Notes under the pieces: model-generated
Database searches by the model: none
What the model saw: the letters and a program-made list of their open reading frames with translations, nothing else
Told to the model about the DNA's origin: nothing
Shown: positions 42,403 through 53,464 of the stretch, piece by piece
How positions within the stretch are numbered: the stretch's first letter is position 1
How the letters are laid out: the number at the start of each line of letters is the position of its first letter
DNA from: Spiroplasma phoeniceum
GTDB taxonomy: Bacteria; Bacillota_I; Bacilli_A; Mycoplasmatales; Mycoplasmataceae
Reading direction: 5' to 3'
DNA: 64,000 nucleotides
NCBI GenBank assembly: GCA_026239495.1
Contig: CP110830.1
Span: forward strand, 1,426,001 to 1,490,000
Translations under genes and position numbers: made by a program

Positions 42403-44721
42403 TTAGTTTGTGCCAAAAACATTTTTGAAAACTTCATCATATGTTCCAACTGGAACAATATTCAATGTTTCTTGCACTTCTTTTGGAATATCTTCAATAT
42501 CTTTAATATTTTTATGTGGAATTAAAATTGTTTTTAAACCACTACGGTTGGCAGAAATTGATTTTTCTCTTAAGCCACCAATTGGTAAAACTTGTCCTCG
42601 TAAAGTAATTTCACCAGTCATTCCAATATCTTTCGATACTGGACGATTACTTAAGGCGCTGATAATTGCTGTTGTTAAGGTAATTCCAGCTGATGGTCCA
42701 TCTTTTGGAACTGCTCCTTCTGGAACGTGAATATGAATATCATGTGTTTCAAAGAATTTTGGATCAATGTTAAATTTGCCATAATTTGCTTTTACATAGT
42801 CTAACGCAATTGATGCTGATTCTTTCATTATGTCACCTAATTTTCCAGTTAACACTAATGAACCTTTCCCTAAGAAACTATTAACTTCAATTGGTAAAAT
42901 ATCACCACCAAATTGAGTATATGCTAATCCTGTTACAACTCCAACTTGTGATTCTTTTTCTTTTTCGGTATGTTCAAAACGACGTTTACCTAATAAATCA
43001 TTAACAGTATCTGGTTTAACTGTTAAATTAACCATTTTTTTATTTAAGAACTTAACAATAAATTTCCGTGCAACAGCATTTAAATCTCGTTCTAACTGAC
43101 GAACTCCTGCTTCACGCGTATAATATTTAATTATTTCATTAATTGCATCATCGGTAATTATTAATTGCCCATCTGCTAAACCATTATTACTTAATACTTT
43201 TGGAACTAAATAATCTTTTGCAATATGGAATTTTTCCAATTCAGTATATGATGATAATTGAATAATTTCCATTCGGTCAATTAAGGCTTCTGGAATATTA
43301 TCATAATAATTGGCTGTTGCAATAAACATAACATCACTTAAATCATATGTTTCTTCTAAATAGTGGTCAGAAAAGGTTGAGTTTTGTTCTGGGTCTAATA
43401 CTTCTAACATTGCACTAGTGGGGTCGCCACGATAATCTGATGCCATTTTGTCAATTTCATCTAATAAAAATAGTGGATTTATTGAGGCGGCGCGTTTCAT
43501 TGACTGAATAATGCGTCCTGGCATCGCTCCAATATATGTTTTACGATGCCCGCGAATTTCTGATTCATCTTTTACACCTCCCAAGGCTATTTTAACAAAT
43601 TTTCGTCCTGTTGCTTCAGCAATTGATTTTGCTAAACTTGTTTTCCCAACCCCTGGTGGCCCTACTAAACAAATAATTTGTCCTTTTAAAGATTTAGTCA
43701 TTGTTTTAACGGCTAAGTATTCAATAATTCTTTCCTTAACTTTATCTAAACCAAAATGATATTTATCTAACACTTCTTTTGCAAATTTTAAATCATTTTT
43801 TTCTTCTGTTTTTTCACATCATGGAATTTGCATCATTCAATCAATATAAGTTCGAATAATATTTGATTCACTTGATGCTTGTGGTAATGCTTCGTAACGA
43901 GTGATTTCTTGTTCAATTCGTTCTTTAATATTTTTTGGAAATGGTTCTTTTGCTAATCGTTCTTTATATAATTTCATTTCGTCAGCGGCGCCATCAAATT
44001 CATCTAATTCATCTTTAATTGCTTTTAATTTTTCTCGTAAGTAATATTCACGTTGTTGTTCGTCAACTCGTTCTTTAATTTTTTTGCTAATTTTATTATC
44101 AATATCATTGGTTTGTTGTTTATTAACTAAATGATCAAAAATAATTTGAAGTCTTTTTTCAACATCTAATTCTTCAATAATTTCTTGTTTTTTTGCCACT
44201 GGAATAAATGGTAAAAATTGGGCAATTGTATCAACAACTTCATTCCCATCAACCGAATCACCAATTTGATCTAATAAATCTTCTGGTAAAATATCTTGTA
44301 ATTCCATTAATTCTTTAATATTCGCTGTTAATTTTTCAACAATTTTATCTTCTGATTTAACAAATGATTTTAAAATATCAATATCAGCAACACAAAATTC
44401 TCCTTCGCGTAAATCTAAAATTTTTACTCGATCAACTGCTTTAAAATTAACTGTTAGACTCCCATCTTCCCATACTTTACGAATTTTTAACTCTGCTAAA
44501 ATCCCAATTCGATAAATTTCAGATAATTTTGGATTATCTTCTAGCGGTTTTTTTTGACTAACTAACACAATATGATTATCAAAATCCTTGCTAGCTGTAT
44601 TCACCGCTAAAATTGATTTATCTCGTCCTACCTCTAATACTTGTTCAAAGCCTGGAAAAATATAACTACCCCGCGTTACAAGAACGGGTACATTTTTTAA
44701 TTGTGTTATTTTTGATTCCAT
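42403..44721 (-). CDS. lon: ATP-dependent protease Lon
   Basis: Cytoplasmic serine-lysine protease with AAA+ motor; degrades misfolded and regulatory proteins and, in mollicutes lacking ClpP, probably tmRNA-tagged ones. 772 aa, normal length, with TGA-Trp codons between the N-terminal and ATPase parts (43774-43836). N-terminal LON domain (PVLVTRGSYIFPG), coiled coil, Walker A GPPGVGKTSLAK, Walker B LFLLDEIDKM, catalytic Ser in PKDGPSAGITL and Lys in LPIGGLREKS. AGGAGG lies 10 nt before ATG 44721; TTG 44727 is a closer alternative. The 275 bp upstream hold the promoter region but no CIRCE-type repeat that I can see. Confidence 0.96.
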
Positions 44722-44965
44722 CTTCAAAACACCTCCTGTTTCTTTTCTTCACTTATATTGACAATATCTTATCTTATTTTAAAAAATATCGCAATATAAA
44801 TTTAAGTTACACAAAAATTATAACAAAAAATCTCGCTTATTGTTTATTATATCTTTATTCCAAAATTAAGGAATTCCAGTTTAATACTTAATAACATTTT
44901 TATTATATCATAAAAAGAAAGAAAATTCAGCACCTTCCCCGCTAATCTAGATTATCCTCCTATAT

Positions 44966-44994
44966 AAAAAACTAACAATAATGTTAGTTTTTTA
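44966..44994 (-). terminator. Intrinsic terminator after tig
   Basis: AAAAAACTAACA / TGTTAGTTTTTT-type stem with T run right after the trigger factor stop on the minus strand. Confidence 0.8.
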
Positions 44995-44996
44995 TT

Positions 44997-46292
44997 CTAT
45001 TCACCATTATTTTGATATAAAAAGGTAAATACCTTATCATGGATAACTTGTTCTTTTACTTGTTGGTCGGATACTAATTTTTTTTCTTTCAATGCTTTAC
45101 CATCAATTCCAAATTGTTTTCCTAACTTTTCATATTGTTCATCAATTTCTGTCTCAGTTGCAGTAATATTTTCATTTTGAACAACTGCATCAACAATAAC
45201 ACGATTTTCTAAACAATTCTTAGCGTCTTTAAATAACTCATTAAAAATATCTTCTTCTGACATTCCTGTTCGTTTTTTATACGTTTTTATATTCATTTGT
45301 TGACCTTGTAGCTTTTGTTCAAACTCATGTTTTAATTGATTTGCTTCTTTACGAATAATTGATTCTGGTAAAGCAATCTTTAAGTCTTCTGCAATTAAGC
45401 GGAATAAATGGCCAATAAAATGATCGTATTCTTGTTTTAATAATTGCTCATAAATATTATTTTTAACATGCGCTTCCAATTTAGCTAACGTGTCAATACC
45501 TTTTAAATTAACATCTTTTGCTAATTCATCATCTAATTCTGGTAATTCTTTTGTTTTAACTTCCTTAATATTTAACTTAAAAATAGCCGGAGTTGATTTT
45601 AATTCTTCAACATGATAATCAGCTGGGAAAGTAACATTAATTTCTTTTTTATCACCTGTTTTTAAACCAATCATAGCTTCTTCAAAGCCGGGAATAAATT
45701 GACCACTACCAATTTCTAAAGTAAAATCTGTTGATTTCCCACCTTTAAATGGTTTTCCATCAACAAAACCTTCAAAATCAAAAATTACTGTATCTCCAGG
45801 TGTAATTTCTGTTGTTTTTGGTTTAAAAATTGCAAAACGATTACGCAATTGATTAATATTATCGTCAATATCTGCTTTTTTAACTTCAATTTTTGTCTTT
45901 TTTAATTCTTTATCAATAAAACCAGTATACTTACTAATCTTAACTTCTGGTTTTAAATCAAATTCTAATTGTAAGATATACTCTGTTTTACTAATTTTTT
46001 GTACACTTGGAACTGGCGATGAAAATGGTTCAATATCTGATTTTTGATCAAACGCAAACTTATAAGCTTTATTAACAACTAAATTATGTCCCTCATCTAA
46101 AATTTTTGCTTCAGTTAGATGTTTTTTAATTAAATCAGTAGGTACTTTTCCTTTTCGAAAGCCAGGAACCTCTAATTTCTCTGCCGCTTTTTTTTCAGCT
46201 TTTTTAATATAATCTGTCCATTCTGTACCATCAATGGTTACATATCATTTTCCAATTCCTTTATCTTGTATTTTTTCCGCATTAAATTTCAT
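44997..46292 (-). CDS. tig: Trigger factor
   Basis: Ribosome-associated chaperone and peptidyl-prolyl isomerase. 431 aa, family length, starting MKFNAEKIQDKGIGKWYV. The ribosome-binding signature is seen as VPGFRKGKVP near residue 45, the FKBP-like domain as GDTVIFDFEGFVDGKPFKGG near 165, followed by the helical C-terminal arms. AAGGAG lies 6 nt before ATG 46292. Next to lon, a common functional pairing, but each has its own terminator. Confidence 0.95.
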
Positions 46293-46409
46293 ATTTTACT
46301 CCTTAACTAATTATTGCACATAATTTATTATAACAAAAAGAATGACTTTAAATAACTTTTTTCCCAATTTATTTTGCTTTTGGTTGTAAATTGTAAATAA
46401 TAATTTATT

Positions 46410-47168
46410 TTATAATTCTTGTTTGGCTAAGTAAGTAAGGTATTTTTTTATTATTTCAACTTGAACTGTAAATTGTTCTGCCAGATCTTGGATTGCTATT
46501 TCTTCACCATACATCCTGTGACCTTGATATATAATTGCAATTGTTAATGCTTTTTCTTTGCTATTTTCTAAAAAATAAGGATATAAGTTATAATAATATG
46601 TTTCTAGCAAATATAAACAAGTATGGTATAAACTAGGATTATCATTATAAACTCATTGGTCTAATAATTTCATTATAGTTTTAACTTGTTCATTTTCTTT
46701 ATATGGTATTATTTGACTTGGATTCATATGAAAAATACCATTTGTTTTTTTCACTTCAAATATTTCTGTAATTTCTTGTTTTTTTAATAAGTATAATAAA
46801 TAAATCTTTGCAAAATCAGTGACTTTTTTATTCAGAAAATATTGACGAATTAATGGTAAAATTTGTCGTAAATTTTGGTCTTTTAAATATTGAAAAGCCA
46901 ATAATTGAGTTTCTTCATCAGATGGATTCGCTAAAATATCACTAATTTTTGCTAATGTTCAGGCTGTTGTTTCACTTGGCTTTTGTTCTTGAATTTTTTC
47001 ATTAACTTCTTGTAATAATGTTGTTAATACTTTCTCAACTTGTTGAGGAATATAAGGCATCAGCAATTCATCATTAATTTTAATAAGTGCACCATTGTAA
47101 TTATGATTACTAATTAATTCTTTAATTTCATTAATTAATTCATCATAATAATTTAATGGTGTTTGCAT
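46410..47168 (-). CDS. DUF3196-family protein
   Basis: 252 aa through TGA-Trp codons at about 46957 and 46651. N-terminus LNYYDELINEIKELISNHNY and MPYIPQQVEKVL match the mollicute DUF3196 family (helical repeats, TPR-like). No catalytic motif is seen. A GGAGG site precedes the ATG. Function unknown; it stands alone between tig and tRNA-Arg. Confidence 0.75.
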
Positions 47169-47228
47169 TTAATAAATCCTCCTTAGATAAAACAATCTTT
47201 TATATTATTATAACAATTTTAAAAAAAT

Positions 47229-47263
47229 AAAACTTTATTTAATCATTTAAATAAGGTTTTTAA
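47229..47263 (-). terminator. Terminator after tRNA-Arg
   Basis: AAAACCTTATTTAAA pairs with TTTAAATAAAGTTTT (one mismatch) followed by T7 on the minus strand. Confidence 0.6.
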
Positions 47264-47283
47264 TTTAATTATAATTTAAAAAA

Positions 47284-47360
47284 TGGCACCCACGGAGAGA
47301 TTCGAACTCCCGACCCCACGCTTAGAAGGCGCATGCTCTCTCCTACTGAGCTACGTGGGC
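47284..47360 (-). tRNA. tRNA-Arg (UCU)
   Basis: 77 nt with encoded CCA. Acceptor GCCCACG/CGTGGGT, D-arm AGCTCAGTAGGAGAGAGC, anticodon stem-loop GCGCCTTCTAAGCG with anticodon TCT, T-arm GGGAGTTCGAATCTCTC. Reads AGA/AGG, the preferred Arg codons in AT-rich genomes. Confidence 0.95.
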
Positions 47361-47419
47361 ATACCATACAAATAATAACATAAATTAAAGAATATTTTCA
47401 AGAAAATAAGTTTGCTTTT

Positions 47420-48124
47420 TTAAAAATAAATTTCATCAATAATATTATAATCATGTAATACTTCTGTTGCTTTTTTTGTTGGTTTTATTATTATAAATTG
47501 CTTTTGAAGGTGAATTACTGCACGATAAATTAAGATAAAAACGATACTATTAATCGTAAATTTCAATAAATTAAAAAGAATAACTATCGGTACTAAAATG
47601 CTTTTAAATCATTGCGCCGTTTCGTGGGGAAGATGTAAGAAACGAGCATACATGTCATAAATAAATAATCAATTAAATAATGTCATTACAAATGAAGCAA
47701 CAATTGTTGCTAAACTAACATTTATTGTTGTAATTAAATAATCAGCTTTTTTTGAAAAATTATTTTTAAACAAGTGATTAAATCCTTTTTGTAAAAAATT
47801 GTCACCTAATCAAAAAAATAATAGAAAAATTAAATCTGCTAACATTAAAGCAAATACATCAATGGGAATATCACATAAATAAACCATTCGTAATCAACTA
47901 ACACTAATAGTTAAAAAACTAGCATAAATAATACCAAAAAAACGAAGAAATAATAACATTAAAAAATCAGTTAACTCAATTTTTAAAAATGGAGCAACGG
48001 GAAAAACTGTTAAATTCGTTATTTTACTTAATCATGATAATAAAACATATAAAGCAATCACAATTGCCATTGCCACAATTCTTTTTGTATCTAAGTAAAA
48101 TAAATTTTTTATTTTTGTTTGCAT
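47420..48124 (-). CDS. ECF transporter S component, RibU-like
   Basis: 234 aa, read through several TGA-Trp codons. About six hydrophobic segments; the pattern FPVAPFLKIELTDFLMLLF followed by LADLIFLLFFWLGD is typical of ECF substrate-binding subunits, closest in my reading to riboflavin-type (RibU) proteins. Substrate not proven. A C-terminal charged tail ends IIDEIYF. ATG has an AGGTG site. Confidence 0.75.
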
Positions 48125-48196
48125 ATTATCACCTTTTTTAATTATAAATTATTTTTAAAATATACCAAAGTAAAAACTAATTTTAAAAATTATTCA

Positions 48197-48249
48197 GTTG
48201 GATTTAAAATGCTTTGTATATGATTCATACAAAGCATTTTAAATCCAAC
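48197..48249. repeat. Perfect 23-bp inverted repeat with 7-nt loop
   Basis: GTTGGATTTAAAATGCTTTG... at 48197-48219 is perfectly repeated in inverse at 48227-48249 around ATGATTC. Too long and without T run for a simple terminator. It sits upstream of the RibU-like gene and beside a decayed lipoprotein gene. Confidence 0.75.
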
Positions 48250-48254
48250 AATTT

Positions 48255-48705
48255 ATTCTGTTTCAGGTTTAACATTTCCTAACCAATTGTTGCATTGTAT
48301 TCATTTTTAGGAAAACTTATATTAACTATAATGCGATTAAATCCTTCAGTTAAATTGTAGTTTTATTAGTTTTTGCAATTGATATATTTTCACTAGTTAA
48401 CTCTTTTACTAAATTAACAAGTTTTTCTTTAATTTTAATATTTTTAATATCTTATCTGTTTGTTATTGCCTCTATCGTGTCTTTTTTGTTTTTATCAATA
48501 AAGTTTCATATATAGGGCAATGCTACTACTAATTTTTGTTTTGCATTCAATTATGAACCATCAGCTATTTCTTTGTTTAGAATTTGAACTAAAATTGCAT
48601 ATGCAGTATATTCTAATGTATCAGGGTCTTGTGACAATTGAACACTATCTAATACAATATGTGCTGTATCTTTTTCAGACCCAAGTTGTCTAGAATAAAT
48701 GATGC
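48255..48705 (-). pseudogene. Decayed surface-lipoprotein-like gene
   Basis: Minus-strand pieces SVQLSQDPDTLEYTAYAILV, QILNKEIADGS, then IKEKLVNLVKELTSENISI are interrupted by several stops. The PDTLEYT phrase recalls Spiroplasma lipoproteins. Neither start nor signal peptide is intact. Confidence 0.45.
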
Positions 48706-48716
48706 AATAGGACAAA

Positions 48717-48747
48717 AAAAATCGAACCAATAAGAGTCCGATTTTTT
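48717..48747. terminator. Bidirectional terminator-like hairpin
   Basis: AAAAAAATCGAAC...GTCCGATTTTTTT, A- and T-runs on both sides. A second GC-rich hairpin CCGGCAA/TTGCCGG follows at 48839-48858; 48860-49150 hold nothing else that I can support. Confidence 0.55.
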
Positions 48748-49150
48748 TATTTGAATTTGAAAATTAATCTTAAAAATTAAATATATTGGCTCTACAATTA
48801 TTTAATTTACAATTACATATTTTTTAAGGGAAGATTCCCCGGCAAGGCATTTTGCCGGTATGAAATCATTAGAGCTGTTAACTTGTTTTTTTGCGATTTT
48901 GTAAATTAATGACTTTGATTAAGATAAACAGATAATGCTTTATTAATAACTATTAATTACAAGAATAAAAATAAAATCGTGTGTGTAGGGGTTGAATAAC
49001 TTTTTAAAAGAACTGGGCAAGGATTTCTTAATTAATCTACTAGTGGGGGGTTGATGGGGAGGTACTTAACACTACAATTAACTACAAAATGTAGAATATT
49101 GCAGAACATCGTAGTTAGTTGTAAATGAAGAAATAATTTAGAGGGTAAAT

Positions 49151-51169
49151 ATGAAAATAATTGAATTATTTGCAGGTATTGGTGCACCACGAAGAGCATT
49201 AGAACTTGCAGATATTCCACATAAAACAATTTGATTTAGTGAAATTGATAAATTCGCAGAAAAAAGTTATCGAGCAATTTTTAATGATTATGAAACACCA
49301 AATTTAGGAGATATTTTAAAAATAAATATCAATAATTTAAAAAAAGAAAAATGTTGATGTAATTATTGAGGGTTGACCTTGCCAAGATATTTCCCCGGCA
49401 GGTTTTGGAAAAGGTATGGACAAAGATAGTGGTAATAGGTCAAGTTTATTGTGATAAACTTTAAAAATTATTGAATTTTATAAACCTAAATGAATTATTA
49501 ATAAAAATGTTGCTAATGTTTTAAACAAAAAAAATTGAGAAAATATTCAAAAATATTGTTAATATTTATATAACTTAGGATATGAAACTGGTGTAAAAAT
49601 CTTAAATGCAAAATATTATGTAATTCCACAAAAAAGAAAGAGAATTTTTATTATAAGTAAATTAACAAGTAATTTTTGATGAAAATTTCTCTGACCTAAA
49701 AAAGATTATTTGGAATATACGCTAAAATATATTATTGATTGAAATCAAAGTGGAATAGACTTATTCCCACAAAATACTACATTTCATAAAGATTTTGTTC
49801 GATTACATGGTTCAAGGTCATCATGACATTATTGTCCTAATGCAAATGCATTATTAGACTTCTTGCGATACCTGGTTTTATTATTAAAATATTATTATAA
49901 AATATAATTTATGAGGATATTAAATTATGAAATTTGATGAATTTAAAAATATTAATGATAAAGAATGATTAAGATTAACAGGAATAAAACAAGATATTTT
50001 TAATAAAATGTTAGATATTTTACAAGTAGCTGAAATAGAAAAATTTAAAAAAGGTGGCAAAGCTAATAAATTATCACTAGAAAATCGATTATTGATGACT
50101 TTATCGTATTGACGAGAATATCGAACTTATTTTCATATTGGAAAAAATTTCGGAATTAGTGAATCTAATTGTTATCGCAATATCAAGTGAATTGAAGATA
50201 TTTTAATTAAACACCCTGATTTTCAGCAAGTTGCTGGTAAAAAAGCACTAATAAATGATTATTTTAATGATAAAACTATTATTATTGATGCTACCGAAAC
50301 CCCAATCCAACGCCCAAAAAAAGACAAAAACAATCTTATTCTGGTAAAAAGAAAAAACACACTATTAAAACACAAGTAATTATCGAACAATAAACCAAAA
50401 AAATTATTGCAACAAGTTTTTCGCTTGGTAAAAAACACGATTATGCTTTATTTAAAGAATCAAAAATCGCAATTTTAAAAAATACCAAATTAATAGTTGA
50501 TAGTGGTTATCAAGGAATACAAAAAATTCACAATAATGTTATAATGCCCACAAAGAAAACTAAGAAAAAACATTTAAATAAAGAACAAAAACAACATAAT
50601 AGACTAGTTTCAAAAATAAGAATTATTATTGAAAATATTTTTGCTATTCTTAAAAAATTTAAAATTATTACAGAAAAATATCGTAATCGAAGGAAACGAT
50701 TTAGTTTAAGATTTAATTTAATTGCTTCAATTTATAATTTACAATTATTATAGTTATCATAAAAGATTTATTTAAAATTAACGAATTTGAATAATAAAAT
50801 AATTTTTCGTTGTGGCAAAATATTAAATTTTTAAATAAAAGACATAATTAATTAAAATTATAATTTTATATTAACCCCTTTTTACAAATATTTGAAATTA
50901 TTTTAATGGGTTATGCAAGAAGTCTATTATATCCAACTCTAAGAACTAAAAGAGACAGAATAAAAGTTTTAATTAATTATAATAAATGAAGATATTTAAA
51001 TATTTTAGAATGTATTTTAATAATGGGTTATTCTAAAAATGATTTAGAAAAAATGTTAACAGCAAATTCAGTATCACAAATTAGTAAACAACTAGGAAAT
51101 TATATATTACCTAATGTATTAAAATATATTTTTCTACAATTAATTAAGGAGAATGAAAATGAAAATTAA
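49151..51169 (+). pseudogene. Broken C5-cytosine DNA methyltransferase
   Basis: Starts MKIIELFAGIGAPRRALELA (motif I), motif IV GWPCQDISPAG with the catalytic Cys, IPQKRKRIFIIS (motif VIII-like QRRxR), ending LYPTLRTKRDRIK and then a helical tail to TAA at 51167. Defects: a frameshift near 49345, stops near 49455 and 49560, and IS5-like copy H inserted at 49856-50925, splitting NANAL from YPTLR. Removing the IS and one ATT restores the frame at the insertion. The original was about 310-330 aa, solitary, with no restriction gene nearby. Likely phage- or plasmid-borne. Confidence 0.85.
49856..50925 (+). mobile_element. IS5/ISL2-like element, copy H (sub-lineage 1)
   Basis: 1070 bp, intact termini, ATT on both sides. 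The transposase (49927-50753) keeps A7 at the -1 site but has a GAA to TAA change in IEQ-ET near 50390, so it is dead despite being nearly identical to copy D. Confidence 0.85.
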
Positions 51170-51183
51170 TTTAGGATGAATAT

Positions 51184-51318
51184 ATGAAAAAGTTAAATAA
51201 AAAACCTTGAAAGTTTTTAAGTAAAAAGCAATTAAAAAAGAAAAAAATTGAGCGCGCTAATGAAAGAGCAAGAATAGAAAATAGTAAGGAATTAAATAAA
51301 TATGAAAAAGTTAAATAA
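51184..51318 (+). CDS. Small basic protein
   Basis: 44 aa, MKKLNKKPWKFLSKKQLKKK onward: one-third Lys/Arg. Overlaps the next small gene by 17 bp. Resembles the short basic products of spiroplasma phages; no motif. Confidence 0.4.
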
Positions 51319-51466
51319 AACTTGTTTTAAACAAAAATATTGGGGTTGTTGCTTTAAATGCAATCAAGAAAATAAATTAAAAAAATTAATGCTTAGAAGT
51401 TATTCGGTTTAATTTGAAGATATGACTGATGAGCATTGAGCATTAGGTTTACGTAAAAATAATTAG
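51302..51466 (+). pseudogene. Small Cys-rich gene with internal stop
   Basis: MKKLNKTCFKQKYWGCCFKC gives a CC...C pattern suggesting a zinc knuckle; TAA at about 51410, then the frame resumes EDMTDEHWALGLRKNN to TAG at 51464. Confidence 0.4.
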
Positions 51467-51478
51467 GGGGAAATAAAA

Positions 51479-51755
51479 ATGTCATATTTTATTACTGAAA
51501 AAATGAATTAATAATAAAGCATTAAAAATTAGTAATAAAGATATTATTTATGCACAAATTGATAGTGATAATGAAAAATGAGAATTAAATTTATATCTTA
51601 AATTTGGTAATTAAGAACGATGTTCGGGCAATGTTTCGTTGCCAACAAATTTTGACTTGAATTTGAAATGATATGAAATTGATGAAGTTAAAGGTTTAAT
51701 TAGTAATTATTTAGAAGATGAAGAAGCAGATTACGAGGTGATAAATTATGAATAA
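51479..51755 (+). pseudogene. Decayed copy of the small gene also found at 35641-36981
   Basis: MSYFITEKMN, stops, then KALKISNKDIIYAQIDSDNE, KWELNLYLKFGN, stop, and WYEIDEVKGLISNYLEDEE to TAA. Parallel decay of the two copies points to duplication of a phage or plasmid segment. Confidence 0.6.
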
Positions 51756-51912
51756 AAGATATCCATTAATAACAAAAGATAAATATAACCTAAATACTAC
51801 ATATTTTGATACATTTGATGAAGCAAAGGCGCATTCTCAAAATTTAAGTTATTGTAAAACAACAATTATTGATTTAGAAAATGAAAATATTAAATGACAA
51901 GGATGCGAATAA
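51748..51912 (+). CDS. Small phage/plasmid protein (54 aa)
   Basis: MNKRYPLITKDKYNLNTTYF onward, ending IKWQGCE. Open frame with GAGG upstream, overlapping the previous gene by 8 bp. The homologue at 36974 is truncated by an IS. Unknown function. Confidence 0.5.
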
Positions 51913-51913
51913 T

Positions 51914-52051
51914 ATGTGGAAAGATGCAAATGGAAAAGTTTATACAGATGAAGATTTATTTAATATTGCATTAGAAGAATATCATTCAGAATAAAGTGCT
52001 TATGACTATATTGATACTTTAATTGCAGAAAATAATTTGGAGGAAATTTAA
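51914..52051 (+). pseudogene. Small acidic gene with internal stop
   Basis: MWKDANGKVYTDEDLFNIAL, then TAA near 51992, then SAYDYIDTLIAENNLEEI to TAA. It lies 1 bp after the previous gene and 2 bp before the next. Confidence 0.4.
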
Positions 52052-52053
52052 TA

Positions 52054-52368
52054 ATGAATATAGCAGAATCAATTAAATTTAACAAACTACAAGAAGAAAA
52101 TGAAAAAATTAAAAACCAACTTGCTGAAAAAGATAAAGAAATTGAACTTATTAATGAACAATATGACGGTGCAATTATAGAAATATTAGAACAACAATTA
52201 TATAAAGAGGGTTTTGATATGCAATACTATTGCAGTTACCATGGAAATTAAGACCAATGTATAGTTGAAGATGAAAAAGAATCAACAAAAGAACAGTTAT
52301 CAAAATACATTCCAATTTTAAAAGATAATTCAAAATATGACAAATTACCTAGTAAGGATGTGAAATAA
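52054..52368 (+). pseudogene. Coiled-coil gene with internal stop
   Basis: 65-residue coiled-coil start (NKLQEENEKIKNQLAEKDKE) to TAA at 52249, then in frame DQCIVEDEKESTKEQLSKYI to TAA ahead of ssb. A 65-aa product is possible from 52054-52251. Confidence 0.45.
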
Positions 52369-52740
52369 TGAATAAATTTATTGGAATTGGAAGAACAAAA
52401 AAATATTAAAATTAAGAAAACTCAAAATGGGAAAGAATATACAATTTTTAATTTAGCAATAACTGGCCAATATTCAAAACAAAAAGAAACTTATTTTATG
52501 CCTTGTCAAGTTTGAAATAAGCAAGCAATTACTTTACAAAAATATTGTCAAAAAGGTAGTCAAATAGCAATTACTGGTGTTTTACAATCTTTTAAAAATA
52601 GAGATAATAAAACTGAATGAATAGTTAAAGTATATAATTATGAATTTTTACATACAAATAATGATTTAAAAAAATCTGAAAAACCACAAGAAAAAATAGA
52701 ATTTAATTCATCTGATACAAAAGAATTATTTAAACGATAA
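52368..52740 (+). pseudogene. ssb: Single-stranded DNA-binding protein gene, frameshifted
   Basis: OB-fold SSB features: MNKFIGIGR at the start, IKKTQNGKEYTIFNLAITGQ, FMPCQVWNKQA, KGSQIAITGVLQSFKNRDNK. A one-base shift near 52400 and stops separate the start from the rest. A phage/plasmid-type SSB, not the chromosomal one. Confidence 0.7.
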
Positions 52741-52771
52741 TCAAAATATTGGTAATGATGAAACAATTTTT

Positions 52772-53080
52772 ATGAGATTAGATTTAAAACCATTATATAT
52801 TTATAATGATTAATTACATAAGTATAGTATTTTAATACCAAGTGTAAGTCAAATTGTTAATATTTTAGTACCAAAAGATTTTTCGCGAATTGACGAGAAT
52901 ATTTTAAAATTAGCACAAACTAGTGGAATATGTATACACAATATGATTGGCTGTTGAATAAAAATAATTTTGATGATGAATTAATTGAATTTATTGATTG
53001 TGATATAAAATCACATCATGAATTATTTAAAAATTTTATAAAACTATATCAAGAAACTTTTAAAAATTGTATCATGTAAT
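52772..53080 (+). pseudogene. Unrecognised phage/plasmid gene with stop and frameshift
   Basis: MRLDLKPLYIYND, stop, LHKYSILIPSVSQIVNILVP, KDFSRIDENILKLAQTSG, then frameshift to DWLLNKNNFDDELIEFIDCD and TAA at about 53078. Follows ssb; function unknown. A hairpin-like AATAACTCTTG...AAGAGTAAA follows near 53095. Confidence 0.4.
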
Positions 53081-53159
53081 ATTAAGCGGCAAAAAATAAC
53101 TCTTGTTAAATAAAAGAGTAAATAAAGACTATATCAAAATGCATAAAATAACTATCAAA

Positions 53160-53458
53160 AGACGGCACCCCAAAAAGTAAGGAAAATTAAAAAATAACTT
53201 TACTAAACTTTTAGAGGAGGTGCATTTTTATATGGCAAAAAGGCCAAAAATTTAAAACATATACTACATAATTTAGAAAAAATACAGTAAAATAAATTGA
53301 ACAAACATAGCTTACTTATATTTCAAAAAAATATAAAGTAAATATAAAAACACTTAATTCATGACAAATAAATTTTAAAAAAGGAATTTTAAATACACCA
53401 AAAGGCCCAAAAGAACCATTTGAGAAAAAAGATTTAAACTATTACAAAGTTAGGTATG
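53160..53458 (+). mobile_element. IS3-family 5' fragment
   Basis: Terminus GACGGCACCCCAAAAAG, the AGAGGAGGTG site, and orfA through AAATATAAAGTAAATATAAA to TTAGGTATGAG, then cut. orfA poly-A too short. Confidence 0.75.
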
Positions 53459-53464
53459 AGTTGG

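Noticed and set aside
42403-44721. Antisense frames opposite lon, glyA, tig and scpA
   Set aside because: Opposite strong conserved genes, without ribosome sites.
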